From Photobacterium chitinilyticum (GTDB lineage Bacteria; Pseudomonadota; Gammaproteobacteria; Enterobacterales; Vibrionaceae), in the NCBI RefSeq assembly GCF_004104355.1, contig NZ_RJLM01000022.1:1-36246 (forward strand): a DNA stretch of 36,246 nucleotides, written 5' to 3'. The notes under the pieces are model-generated. The model saw only the letters and a program-made list of their open reading frames with translations. It was not told where the DNA came from and did no database searches. A program made the position numbers and the translations under genes. Below, in pieces: positions 6,645-15,042 of this stretch (position 1 is the first letter of the stretch; each line of letters starts with the position of its first letter).

Positions 6645-9497
6645 GTGCAAAAGTGGATTCTAGGCGTTGCGCTGTTTTCTCTCGCTGGGTGTGGAACCCA
6701 GCTGGCGCAGAAAGACGCGGCTCCCGAGTTGCCTGAAGGGGTAACGTTTATTGAACAGGTGACAGGCGGGCAAGACGAACCTGTTATTCCGTATACCAAA
6801 TATACCCTCGAAAATGGTTTGACTGTGCTGTTGCACGAAGACAAATCCGATCCGTTGGTTCATGTTGATATGACCTACCATGTGGGCTCGGCGCGTGAAG
6901 AGCTGGGCAAGTCGGGTTTTGCGCATTTCTTTGAGCATATGATGTTCCAGGGATCTGAAAATGTCGGCGATCAGGAGCATTTCCGTCTGATCACCGAAGC
7001 GGGCGGCACCCTCAACGGGACGACCAACCGTGACCGAACCAATTATTTTGAAACGGTGCCCTCCAACCAGCTGGAAAAAATGCTGTGGCTGGAGTCGGAC
7101 CGGATGGGCTTCTTGCTAGGTGCTGTCTCGCAGCGCAAGTTTGAAATTCAGCGCTCGACGGTAAAAAACGAGCGCGCCCAGCGCTATGAAAACCGCCCTT
7201 ATGGCTTGGTCTATGAGCGGATGGGAGAGGCGCTTTACCCCCGAACTCACCCTTATTCGTGGCAGACAATCGGCTATATCGAGGATCTGGATCGGGTTGA
7301 TGTTAACGATCTCAAGGCGTTCTTCCTTCGCTGGTATGGGCCGAACAATGCCACGCTGACCATTGGCGGCGATATTGACGTCGAGCAGACGCTAAGCTGG
7401 ATAAGCAAGTATTTCGGCTCTATCCCGCGTGGCCCTGAAGTGGAAAAGTCGGCGAAAAAGCCGGTGACTATCGATGCCGACCGATTTTTGACCCTCGAAG
7501 ATAACATTCAGCAACCTATGCTGCTGATGGCATGGCCGACGTCATACAATGGTGCAGATGATGAAGCCTCGCTCGATATGTTAGCGCGAGTTATCGGCGG
7601 TGGAACAAACAGCCTGATGTATCAGAACCTGGTCAAAACCGGGGAAGTGATTGATGCCGGCGCCTTCCATGACTGTGCCGAGCTTTCCTGTACCATGTAT
7701 GTCTATGCGATGGGCCAGAGTGGTGACAAAGGCAACCTCAAAGAGCTACGCCAAAAAGTCACGACGGTACTGGCTGGGCTGGAGCAGCGCGGCGTCAATA
7801 CCAAAGAGCTCAATGAGCTGAAAGGCATGGTTGAAGCGAATGCGATTTTTGGCCTGCAGAGTGTCCGTGGCAAGGTTTCTCAGTTGGCGGCATACCAGAC
7901 CTTCTTTGATAATCCAAGCTATCTTGGGATTGAGCTGGGTAACCTACGGGCGGTGACTACCACCAGTATGGAGCAGGCGTATATGCGCTATATCAATGGT
8001 AATCCAAGCGTTACCTTGAGCGTTGTTCCCAAGGGCAATACGGCCATTCAGGCTGCGAAGCCCAACTTTACGCCGCCGCCACGGATTATTGCCGATCACC
8101 AGAAAGTTGCTGACAATGAGCTGCTGCTAAGAGAAGGTGCTGATGATTTTGATCGTTCGGTAATGCCGCAGCCGTCTTCGCCTGTTGAGTCTGTAATGCC
8201 TGAGTTGTATCAGTTTGAGCTGGCAAACGGTATTAAGGTATTGGGTACCAAGTACAGAGAAACCCCGACAGTTGAGCTGCAAATGGTGATCCCGGCAGGG
8301 CGACGTTTCGAGCCTGCAGGGAAAACAGGTTTGGCGCAACTGACGGCTGCTATGATGGCAGAGGCCAGCGAAAAATCCAGCGCCGAGGAGTTATCATCAC
8401 GGCTTGATATGCTGGGCAGTACCGTGAGTTTTAGTGCCGGGTTGTACGGTACAGTGGTGTCCGCCACCTCGCTGGAAAAGAATCTTCCCCAGACCCTGGC
8501 CATTATGGAAGAACGCCTGTTCACCCCGGCGTTTGATCCGGTCGATTTTGAGCGTGTTAAACAGCAGGCGCTAGAAGGTGTGATCTATGAGCACCAGCGT
8601 CCGTCATGGCTGGCAGGGCAGGCAACCCGAGAGGTCTTGTTCCGTGGTACAAGCTTTAGCTTGCCGCCAGAGGGAACGAAAGCGTCGCTGGAAGCCATTT
8701 CGCTAGATGATGTCAAAGCCTTCTACCGACGCTATTACACCCCGAACGGGGCCGATATTGTCGTGGTTGGCGATGTTACCTCTGCGCAGCTAACACCGCA
8801 GTTGGACTTCCTGGCCAAATGGCAGGGGCAACCTGAGCCGACATACACGCCGCAAGTCCTACCTAACTTATCCCAGCAGACTCTGTGGATGGTCGATAAG
8901 CCGGGGGCTCCTCAGACGATGATCCGCCTGGTACGTCAAGGGCTGCCGTTTGATGCCACCGGGGAGTTATTTGAAACTCAGTTGGCGAACTTCAACCTTG
9001 CCGGTAATTTCAACAGCCGCCTTAACCTCAATTTACGAGAAGACAAAGGCTACACTTATGGTGCCGGCGGCTATCAGAGTGGTGGCAAAGAAGTGGGGCT
9101 CTCTGTCTACTATGCCCAGGTTCGTGCTGATGCCAGTCTGGCTTCGTTGAAAGAGTTTCTTGCGGAGCTGGAGAAAATGAGCTCAGAAGGTGTGACGGAT
9201 GAAGAAGTTGCCTTTATGCGCTTGGCGGTGGGGCAGAAAGATGCTCTGAACTATGAGACTCCGGGCAAAAAAGCGCAACTGCTGGGGCAGATTCTGACTT
9301 ATTCATTACCGGAAAACTTTGTTGAGACGCGCAATGATATTGTTGCCACGATCACCAAGACAAGGCTGAATCAGCTGGCTTCGACCTGGTTCAATCCAAA
9401 AGACTATCAAATTATCGTAGTCGGTGATGCGAAATCACTGACGTCGCAATTTGAAAGCTTGGGGATCCCGATCAAAACCTTGGTGCCGAAAATGTAG
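6645..9497 (+). CDS. Outer-membrane-type lipoprotein, M16 (pitrilysin family) metallopeptidase
   Basis: The 950-aa product has a lipoprotein signal peptide ending in LAGC (Cys16). Gly at +2 suggests sorting to the outer membrane. The N-terminal M16 module has the inverted zinc motif HFFEH (His94, Glu97, His98) and a downstream ligand Glu176 in KNERAQ. A second pair of M16 domains from about residue 545 lacks HxxEH and is the usual structural half that closes the chamber. The start is GTG: AAGGA is eight bases upstream, and the signal peptide begins exactly there. The frame is open upstream but overlaps yqaA. The family degrades peptides in the envelope; the substrate is unknown. Confidence 0.92.
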   Translation: MQKWILGVALFSLAGCGTQLAQKDAAPELPEGVTFIEQVTGGQDEPVIPYTKYTLENGLTVLLHEDKSDPLVHVDMTYHVGSAREELGKSGFAHFFEHMMFQGSENVGDQEHFRLITEAGGTLNGTTNRDRTNYFETVPSNQLEKMLWLESDRMGFLLGAVSQRKFEIQRSTVKNERAQRYENRPYGLVYERMGEALYPRTHPYSWQTIGYIEDLDRVDVNDLKAFFLRWYGPNNATLTIGGDIDVEQTLSWISKYFGSIPRGPEVEKSAKKPVTIDADRFLTLEDNIQQPMLLMAWPTSYNGADDEASLDMLARVIGGGTNSLMYQNLVKTGEVIDAGAFHDCAELSCTMYVYAMGQSGDKGNLKELRQKVTTVLAGLEQRGVNTKELNELKGMVEANAIFGLQSVRGKVSQLAAYQTFFDNPSYLGIELGNLRAVTTTSMEQAYMRYINGNPSVTLSVVPKGNTAIQAAKPNFTPPPRIIADHQKVADNELLLREGADDFDRSVMPQPSSPVESVMPELYQFELANGIKVLGTKYRETPTVELQMVIPAGRRFEPAGKTGLAQLTAAMMAEASEKSSAEELSSRLDMLGSTVSFSAGLYGTVVSATSLEKNLPQTLAIMEERLFTPAFDPVDFERVKQQALEGVIYEHQRPSWLAGQATREVLFRGTSFSLPPEGTKASLEAISLDDVKAFYRRYYTPNGADIVVVGDVTSAQLTPQLDFLAKWQGQPEPTYTPQVLPNLSQQTLWMVDKPGAPQTMIRLVRQGLPFDATGELFETQLANFNLAGNFNSRLNLNLREDKGYTYGAGGYQSGGKEVGLSVYYAQVRADASLASLKEFLAELEKMSSEGVTDEEVAFMRLAVGQKDALNYETPGKKAQLLGQILTYSLPENFVETRNDIVATITKTRLNQLASTWFNPKDYQIIVVGDAKSLTSQFESLGIPIKTLVPKM

Positions 9498-9520
9498 CGG
9501 TTACATCGGTTTTAGCCTGA

Positions 9521-9551
9521 AAAAGCCAGCATGGTATATGCTGGCTTTTTT
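9521..9551 (+). terminator. Terminator after the M16 lipoprotein gene
   Basis: AAAAGCCAGCAT-GGTAT-ATGCTGGCTTTT is a 12-bp perfect stem running into a T-tract, 24 bases after the stop. Confidence 0.92.
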
Positions 9552-9600
9552 CTGCATGATTGTTTCTGGTCTGTAAAACTGTTTCGCAGTAAAAATCGTG

Positions 9601-9624
9601 GTAATCAGAAAAAATAATGATTAC
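9601..9624. promoter_or_regulatory. Spaced inverted repeat upstream of gshA
   Basis: GTAATCA-N10-TGATTAC has perfect 7-bp arms and an A-rich centre, and ends about 30 bp before the gshA start. It looks like an operator rather than a terminator. The regulator is unknown. Confidence 0.4.
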
Positions 9625-9655
9625 TCTAGCTCACTTATTAAGTTAATGATTGAGA

Positions 9656-11230
9656 ATGGCCTTGATGGATTTTTCACAAAGGTTGCAGCAGATTTCAGCT
9701 AATCCTGATGCACTGACTCAGATAGGGCGTGGCCTGGAACGAGAAGCGCTGCGTATTACCCCGCAAGGGGGCTTGTCGGCACAGCCGCACCCTGCCGGAC
9801 TGGGTTCGGCATTAACCAACAAATGGGTGACAACAGACTTCGCCGAGTCGCTGTTGGAGTTTATTACGCCGGTGTCGCATGATGTTGATAATTTGTTGAC
9901 GCAACTAAGTGATATTCATCAATTTACTTACAGTAAATTGGGCCAGGAAAATCTCTGGCCGATGTCGATGCCGTGCTTTGTCGGCAGTGAGGACGATATT
10001 ACCCTCGCGCAATATGGTTCATCGAATAACGGTCGTATGAAGACGCTTTACCGCGAAGGGCTGAAGCACCGTTACGGCAGCGTGATGCAGGTTATTTCCG
10101 GTGTTCATTTCAACTTCTCGTTTCCGGACGCTTTCTGGCAGCAACTGTTTGGCGATCAGGCTGAGCAGGAACGTCAGGATTCAGTGTCGGATGCGTATTT
10201 TGGCCTGATTCGTAACTATTACCGCTTTGGCTGGTTGATCCCGTATCTATTTGGTGCTTCTCCGGCATTATGTGGCTCGTTCCTTAACAAGAGCGCATCT
10301 AAGCTCAATTTTGAGCAGGTTGGTAGCGGAACCTATTATCTTCCTAATGCTACGGCACTGCGACTCAGTGATCTTGGGTATACCAACCATGAACAAAGCT
10401 CATTGAAGATTGGCTTCAACAATCTAGGGCAGTATTTGGATGGATTGCAGAAAGCAATCCGTACTCCTTCAGATGAATTTGCCAGTATCGGAGTGAAGGT
10501 TGATGGCGAGTACCGCCAACTTAATACCAATGTGCTGCAGATAGAAAATGAGCTGTATGCGCCTATTCGCCCTAAGCGTGTTGCTGCTGATGGGGAGAAA
10601 CCCTCTGAGGCGCTGGATCGTGCCGGTGTCGAGTACATCGAGGTGCGTTCACTGGATGTGAACCCGTTTAGCCCTATTGGTATCACCGAAGATCAGGTGC
10701 GTTTCCTTGATTTGTTCCTTACCTGGGCGGTGTTGTCACCATCGGACCAGATGGACGATGCCGAGCTGGAGTGCTGGCGCGATAACTGGAACCGTGTTGT
10801 TCTTGACGGCCGCAACCCAGAACTGCTATTGAAAATTGGCTGTAACGGTGAGCGCCTGTCAGTACAGGAGTGGGGCCTGCGTGTTTTTGCCGAGTTAGAA
10901 CAGGTTGCCCTGGCGATGGACGCAGCTGCGGGGAATGATAGCTACCAGCAGACCGTCAAGCGCCTGAAAACCTGGGTTGAAGACCCGGAGCTGACGCTTT
11001 CTGCCCAGCTGCTTAGTCAGATCAAGCAACATGAAGGTATTGGCCGAGTGGGCATCGATTTGGCCGGCGCTCATGCTAGTGCGATACAAGAGCGTGATTT
11101 TACTTTTTACTCTCAGCAAGATTTTGAGCAGGAAGTGGAAGCGTCGAACAGCAGGCAACAGCAGATTGAACAAAGTGACAGCCAGTCTTTTGATGAGTTC
11201 CTGGATGAGTATTTTGCTGATCTGAAATAG
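9656..11230 (+). CDS. gshA: Glutamate-cysteine ligase (class I)
   Basis: The 524-aa enzyme catalyses ATP-dependent ligation of glutamate and cysteine, the first step of glutathione synthesis. It is colinear with E. coli GshA, including [10 protein letters not shown] near the N terminus, [52 protein letters not shown] and [14 protein letters not shown]. The start is uncertain: TTG 9650, ATG 9656 and ATG 9665 are all in frame and none has a strong ribosome site. ATG 9656 gives a length close to other Vibrionaceae GshA proteins. It is a single-gene unit; the nearest hairpin downstream has its T-run on the other strand. Confidence 0.96.
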   Translation: MALMDFSQRLQQISANPDALTQIGRGLEREALRITPQGGLSAQPHPAGLGSALTNKWVTTDFAESLLEFITPVSHDVDNLLTQLSDIHQFTYSKLGQENLWPMSMPCFVGSEDDITLAQYGSSNNGRMKTLYREGLKHRYGSVMQVISGVHFNFSFPDAFWQQLFGDQAEQERQDSVSDAYFGLIRNYYRFGWLIPYLFGASPALCGSFLNKSASKLNFEQVGSGTYYLPNATALRLSDLGYTNHEQSSLKIGFNNLGQYLDGLQKAIRTPSDEFASIGVKVDGEYRQLNTNVLQIENELYAPIRPKRVAADGEKPSEALDRAGVEYIEVRSLDVNPFSPIGITEDQVRFLDLFLTWAVLSPSDQMDDAELECWRDNWNRVVLDGRNPELLLKIGCNGERLSVQEWGLRVFAELEQVALAMDAAAGNDSYQQTVKRLKTWVEDPELTLSAQLLSQIKQHEGIGRVGIDLAGAHASAIQERDFTFYSQQDFEQEVEASNSRQQQIEQSDSQSFDEFLDEYFADLK

Positions 11231-11250
11231 GTATCTGTCTAAATTTCAGA

Positions 11251-11279
11251 TAAAAAAATGGGCAGCGACCTTGCTGCCC
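11251..11279 (-). terminator. Hairpin between gshA and the SLT lipoprotein, minus-oriented
   Basis: GGGCAGC-GACCTT-GCTGCCC is a 7-bp GC-rich stem. On the plus strand no T-tract follows, but on the minus strand a run of seven T follows after CCA. As an intrinsic terminator it would stop antisense transcripts entering gshA. There is no minus-strand gene to its right, so the role is unclear. Confidence 0.4.
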
Positions 11280-11372
11280 GGTAAAATAGTTTCGCAGGGA
11301 TGACGACAGCACGGCTGCCAGTCATAGATTCTGACCATTAATCCCCCGTTTGGTTCCAAGTTGGATGAAAAA

Positions 11373-11984
11373 ATGCGCTTTGCTACCCGTTTGATACTGT
11401 GCTCAGCTCTGGCTACGATGCTGGCTGCTTGTGCGACACCTCCTCCCAAAGATCAGTCCAACGTGTGCAATATTTTTCGTGAGAAGCCAGACTGGTATGA
11501 CGATGGAATAGAGATGCAGGAAGAGTGGGGAACACCGCTGCATGTTGCAATGGCTTTTATCAAGCAGGAAAGTAGTTTCCGTCATGATGCCCGCCCGCCG
11601 AAAGATTATATTTTGGGATTTATTCCGTGGGGTAGGGTGAGCAGTGCCTATGGTTATGCCCAGGCCCAGGATCCTGCCTGGGAGGACTACCAGAAGGCGA
11701 CGGGAAATGGCGGCTCGCGTACTGACTTTGCTGATTCTATGATGTTCGTTGGCTGGTATACCAGTGAGACCCAGCGACAGCTGGGGATCTCCAAGTGGGA
11801 CGCATACAACCAGTATTTGGCTTATCATGAAGGGCGTGGTGGCTACAAACGTGGCAGTTATCGCTCCAAGCCAACCTTGATGAAGATCTCACGCAAGGTT
11901 GAACAGCAGGCGAAGGATTATGGTTGGCAATTGAAGCAGTGCCGACAGGAGTTGGAAGATAACCGTAGCTGGTGGCCGTTTTAG
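11373..11984 (+). CDS. Lipoprotein with lytic-transglycosylase-like (SLT) fold
   Basis: The 203-aa product has a lipoprotein signal peptide with lipobox LAAC (Cys20). The mature part shows SLT-like signatures: FIKQESSF with candidate catalytic Glu66, SAYGYAQ in place of the usual GLMQ-type motif, and YLAYHEGRGGY resembling the AYNAG-type segment. The likely role is cleavage of peptidoglycan glycan strands in the periplasm, anchored by lipid. Activity is inferred from motifs only. ATG 11373 is preferred over in-frame TTG 11361 because it places the basic n-region directly before the hydrophobic core. It sits between gshA and luxS and appears to be its own unit. Confidence 0.82.
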   Translation: MRFATRLILCSALATMLAACATPPPKDQSNVCNIFREKPDWYDDGIEMQEEWGTPLHVAMAFIKQESSFRHDARPPKDYILGFIPWGRVSSAYGYAQAQDPAWEDYQKATGNGGSRTDFADSMMFVGWYTSETQRQLGISKWDAYNQYLAYHEGRGGYKRGSYRSKPTLMKISRKVEQQAKDYGWQLKQCRQELEDNRSWWPF

Positions 11985-12058
11985 CGATAGCTGATAGTAT
12001 GAGCTGCTAAGCTATGATTAATCTTAGTGAAAGGACTTTGGCAAAGGAGAAGGATGTA

Positions 12059-12577
12059 ATGCCATTATTAGATAGTTTTACCGTTGATCACACCCGAATG
12101 CATGCACCAGCAGTCCGTGTGGCGAAAACAATGCAGACCCCTAAAGGGGATACCATTACTGTATTCGACTTGCGTTTCTGCCGTCCTAATGTGGATATTC
12201 TGAGCGAGCGCGGTATCCATACCCTCGAACACCTTTACGCGGGCTTCATGCGTAACCACCTTAACTCCGAGAGTATCGAAATTATTGATATCTCACCTAT
12301 GGGGTGCCGTACCGGCTTTTATATGAGCCTGATTGGTACGCCGAGTGAACAGGAAGTGGCAGCAAGTTGGACTGCGGCGATGGAGGATGTCCTGACGGTC
12401 GAATCTCAAGACAAGATCCCCGAGCTTAATGAATACCAGTGCGGTACTTTCAGCATGCATTCATTGGATGAAGCCAAGCAGATTGCCCGAACAATCCTTG
12501 AGCAAGGTATTGATGTCAATAAAAATGACGATTTGGCACTGCCAGATACCATGCTGCAGGAGCTAAGTGTAAAATAG
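12059..12577 (+). CDS. luxS: S-ribosylhomocysteine lyase (AI-2 synthase)
   Basis: The 172-aa enzyme splits S-ribosylhomocysteine into homocysteine and DPD, the precursor of the quorum signal AI-2, in the activated methyl cycle. All key residues are present: metal ligands His54 and His58 in HTLEH, Cys128 in YQCGTF, catalytic Glu57 and Cys83 in MGCRTG. The frame is open upstream to 12014, but ATG 12059 gives the family start MPLLDSF and has AAGGAG nine bases upstream. A TATGAT at 12013-12018 could be a -10 element, with no good -35. The gene ends at a bidirectional terminator facing corB. Confidence 0.98.
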   Translation: MPLLDSFTVDHTRMHAPAVRVAKTMQTPKGDTITVFDLRFCRPNVDILSERGIHTLEHLYAGFMRNHLNSESIEIIDISPMGCRTGFYMSLIGTPSEQEVAASWTAAMEDVLTVESQDKIPELNEYQCGTFSMHSLDEAKQIARTILEQGIDVNKNDDLALPDTMLQELSVK

Positions 12578-12606
12578 CACTTCGCCCATAGCGGGATAAC
12601 AGAATG

Positions 12607-12634
12607 AAAAAGCCGGCGGCGAGTGCCGGCTTTG
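12607..12634. terminator. Bidirectional terminator between luxS and corB
   Basis: AAAGCCGGC-GGCGAGT-GCCGGCTTT is a 9-bp perfect stem with T-rich ends on both strands; the minus strand has five T. It lies between two convergent genes. Confidence 0.88.
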
Positions 12635-12663
12635 TTGTATCTGAGCGACAAGCTAATTGGGGG

Positions 12664-13941
12664 TTAACCGGTTTTCTGCAACTGGGTCGGCAAGACTTTG
12701 ACCAGCTTGATCATGTTCTCGGATACTTCGATGATCTCCATTTGGTGACCGCTGACTTCAACGCTGAGCTGGCTGTCCGGAATATCTTCCAGGTGTTCAA
12801 GGATCAGGCCGTTTAGCGTGCGTGGGCCATCAGTCGGCAAGCTCCAGTTTAGGCTCTTGTTCAGATCGCGAATATTGGCGCTACCTTCAATCATCAGGCT
12901 ACCATCGGCCTGGGGGGTTATTTCTTCTGCCAGGGTCGGGGTGATAGATGTCGTAAACTCACCGACAATTTCTTCCAGGATATCTTCCAGAGTGATCAGC
13001 CCTTGAATATCACCGTACTCATCAACGATCAGGCCGATACGTTCCTTGTTGCGCTGAAATTTTAGCAGCTGGATATTAAGCGGTGTCCCTTCCGGAATAA
13101 AGTACACCTCATCGGCGGCACGGAGTAGATTCGCCTTGCTGAAGTCATTTTTGTCCATCATCAGGCGGTATGCTTCGCGTACCCGCAGCATGCCAACAAC
13201 TTCGTCTATAGTGTCGCGATACAGGACAATTCGACCGTGGGCAGAATGACTCAGCTGGCGAACAATCGATTTCCAGTCATCGTTGACGTTAATGGCGGCG
13301 ATATCGCTGCGCGGTACCATCAGATCTTCGACCGTGACGTTTTCCAAATCCAGGATAGACAACAGCATGTCCTGGTGGCGGCGCGGGATCAGCCCCCCGG
13401 CCTCGTTCACCACAGTTCGTAATTCATCTGAATTGAGCTTGGAGTCGTTCATATTATCGACTTTCAGCCCGAGCAGCCTCAGGAAGCTATTGGTAATACC
13501 GTTGACGAACCAGACCAGCGGATACAGCAACTTCATTAAAATGTTGAGAACGATACTGCTGGTGAAGGAGACGCGTTCAGGGTAGAGGGCGGCAAGCGTT
13601 TTTGGCGTCACTTCGGCAAAGACCAGCACCACCAGGGTCAGGGCACCGGTGGCAATGGCGACACCCATATCACCATATAGGCGCATACCGAGAATAGTCG
13701 CAATAGCCGAAGCGAGAATATTGACGAGGTTGTTACCAATTAGGATCAGACCGATCAGACGGTCGGGACGAGAAAGCATTTTCTCAACTCGCTTGGCCCC
13801 GCGATGTCCTTGATTGGCAAGGTGTCTCAGCTTGTAGCGGTTGAGTGACATCATGCCAGTTTCAGAACCGGAGAAGTATCCGGAAATGACGAGTAGTAAT
13901 ATCAGGAGGGAGAATAAGACTCCCGTGGATATGTCGTCCAA
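12664..13941 (-). CDS. corB: CNNM/CorC-type transporter with CBS domains
   Basis: The 425-aa product starts with a DUF21/CNNM membrane region of about four helices (YFSGSETGMMSLNRY and GNNLVNILASAIATI). A CBS pair spans about residues 200-330 (DLMVPRSDI and GLIVDEYGDIQGLITLEDILEEIVGEF), followed by a C-terminal CorC_HlyC domain. It is colinear with E. coli YfjD/CorB. The family is linked to Mg2+ or Co2+ export; older 'hemolysin' names are misleading. The start is TTG, with AAGGAAA about seven bases upstream; it aligns with the E. coli ATG start. It lies downstream of ypjD but may have its own promoter. Confidence 0.93.
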   Translation of the reverse strand: MDDISTGVLFSLLILLLVISGYFSGSETGMMSLNRYKLRHLANQGHRGAKRVEKMLSRPDRLIGLILIGNNLVNILASAIATILGMRLYGDMGVAIATGALTLVVLVFAEVTPKTLAALYPERVSFTSSIVLNILMKLLYPLVWFVNGITNSFLRLLGLKVDNMNDSKLNSDELRTVVNEAGGLIPRRHQDMLLSILDLENVTVEDLMVPRSDIAAINVNDDWKSIVRQLSHSAHGRIVLYRDTIDEVVGMLRVREAYRLMMDKNDFSKANLLRAADEVYFIPEGTPLNIQLLKFQRNKERIGLIVDEYGDIQGLITLEDILEEIVGEFTTSITPTLAEEITPQADGSLMIEGSANIRDLNKSLNWSLPTDGPRTLNGLILEHLEDIPDSQLSVEVSGHQMEIIEVSENMIKLVKVLPTQLQKTG

Positions 13942-13973
13942 AAAACTATTTCCTTAACGTTTCTGTTACAAGA

Positions 13974-14002
13974 ACTTTGTACCCAGAGTGGGTAGGTGTC
14001 AA
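13974..14002 (-). promoter_or_regulatory. Candidate corB promoter
   Basis: On the minus strand, a perfect TTGACA (14002-13997) is followed after 15-17 bp by TACAAA or CAAAGT. A short hairpin, TACCCA-GAG-TGGGTA, occupies the spacer. The -10 is weak, so this is tentative. Confidence 0.4.
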
Positions 14003-14016
14003 TATTAGTATGGTAA

Positions 14017-14041
14017 TAAAAGGGGCACTTTCTTATGCCCC
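14017..14041 (-). terminator. Terminator hairpin enclosing the ypjD stop codon
   Basis: On the minus strand GGGGCA-TAAGAAAG-TGCCCC is followed by TTTTATTA. The ypjD stop TAA is in the loop, so a ribosome finishing ypjD would prevent the hairpin from forming until it leaves. It is a weak or conditional terminator. Confidence 0.55.
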
Positions 14042-14830
14042 AATAATGATTTCTTTAACAAAGCGACTGCCGAAATAAGCCAGGGTCAGCAGGAAAGCTC
14101 CGATCAGGCTGAACCAGACGACTCGGCGTCCTCGCCAGCCTCGCTGATAATGCCCCCATAACAATACGCTGTAGACTCCCCAGGCTAGCAGTGAAAGTAC
14201 GGCCTTATGGAGTTTTCCCTGAGCCAGCATATCCTGGATAAATATAAAACCAGTGATCAATGTCACGGTCAGTAGCGAGTTTCCGACCAAAATGATCTTG
14301 AAAAGTTGTCTCTCTACCATCATTAAAGGGGGGATGTTAGGGTTAATCAGTAGGCTCTTCTTATTTTTCAGCTTATGATCCAGCCATGCCAATTGAATGG
14401 CATACAGGGTGGCAATCATCAGAGTGGAATAAGAAAATAGCGCCAGAGATATATGCAGTAGCACCTGCGGGTGTGCTTCAAGATGAGTAATAAAGGTACC
14501 CGGAAGCAAGGTCGCCGCGGATAAGTTAATTGCAGCGAAACTGTATACCACCGGTAGCAGAAACCAGACCCTTATCCGAAGCATCGCCAGCGTGGTCAGC
14601 AAGGCAATAATCAGGCTGATCATGGAGGCTACATTCAAAATGCTCAAATTCTGGCCCGGTCCACCATGAATTAAGTCTTTTAATAGCAGGATATGTAAGG
14701 TAATTGCTGCCAGTGCAGACAGGAATACCGGTTTGGTTTTGATACCATTACTGTTTGTTAGCCCTGGCACGACTAGCCCGAGGGCAAGGAAATATAAGCA
14801 AGCAGCCATTAAGGCTATCAACATATCCAT
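14033..14830 (-). CDS. ypjD: YpjD, CcmC/CcsA-type inner-membrane protein
   Basis: The 265-aa protein is almost entirely hydrophobic, with about eight predicted membrane helices. The C-terminal part LSLLAWGVYSVLLWGHY followed by RGRRVVWFS fits the cytochrome c assembly/heme-handling (CcmC/CcsA/HemX-like) domain. E. coli has the same order, ffh divergent from ypjD and followed by corB, which supports the name. No full WWD-type heme motif was recognised, so a role in heme export is not shown. Met1 and Met3 are both possible starts. The stop codon lies inside a downstream hairpin. Confidence 0.88.
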   Translation of the reverse strand: MDMLIALMAACLYFLALGLVVPGLTNSNGIKTKPVFLSALAAITLHILLLKDLIHGGPGQNLSILNVASMISLIIALLTTLAMLRIRVWFLLPVVYSFAAINLSAATLLPGTFITHLEAHPQVLLHISLALFSYSTLMIATLYAIQLAWLDHKLKNKKSLLINPNIPPLMMVERQLFKIILVGNSLLTVTLITGFIFIQDMLAQGKLHKAVLSLLAWGVYSVLLWGHYQRGWRGRRVVWFSLIGAFLLTLAYFGSRFVKEIIIGA

Positions 14831-14866
14831 AGTAAACTTAACTATTTAAGATGGTTAGAATCGGCA

Positions 14867-14896
14867 ATTATACCCTGCTCAATGTCTCGCCGCCAA
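14867..14896 (-). promoter_or_regulatory. Candidate ypjD promoter
   Basis: On the minus strand a perfect TATAAT (14872-14867) is preceded at 18 bp by TTGGCG. Transcription would begin about 30 nt before the ypjD start, divergent from ffh. Confidence 0.55.
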
Positions 14897-14993
14897 TGTA
14901 ATGCCTACCTGAATCTGTGGGGCATGACGCAGTTCGATATAGAACTGACCTTAAAGTAGCAGCGATAGCATGAAAGCAGGCGAAGGAATGCGG

Positions 14994-14999
14994 TATACT
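14994..14999 (+). promoter_or_regulatory. Candidate ffh -10 element
   Basis: TATACT lies about 43 bp upstream of the ffh ATG. No good -35 is at the right distance (TGAAAG at 17 bp), so only the -10 is proposed. Confidence 0.4.
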
Positions 15000-15042
15000 A
15001 GCCAGATCTCTCAGATTTTGTTGCGTAACGAGCGAGTAGCAC

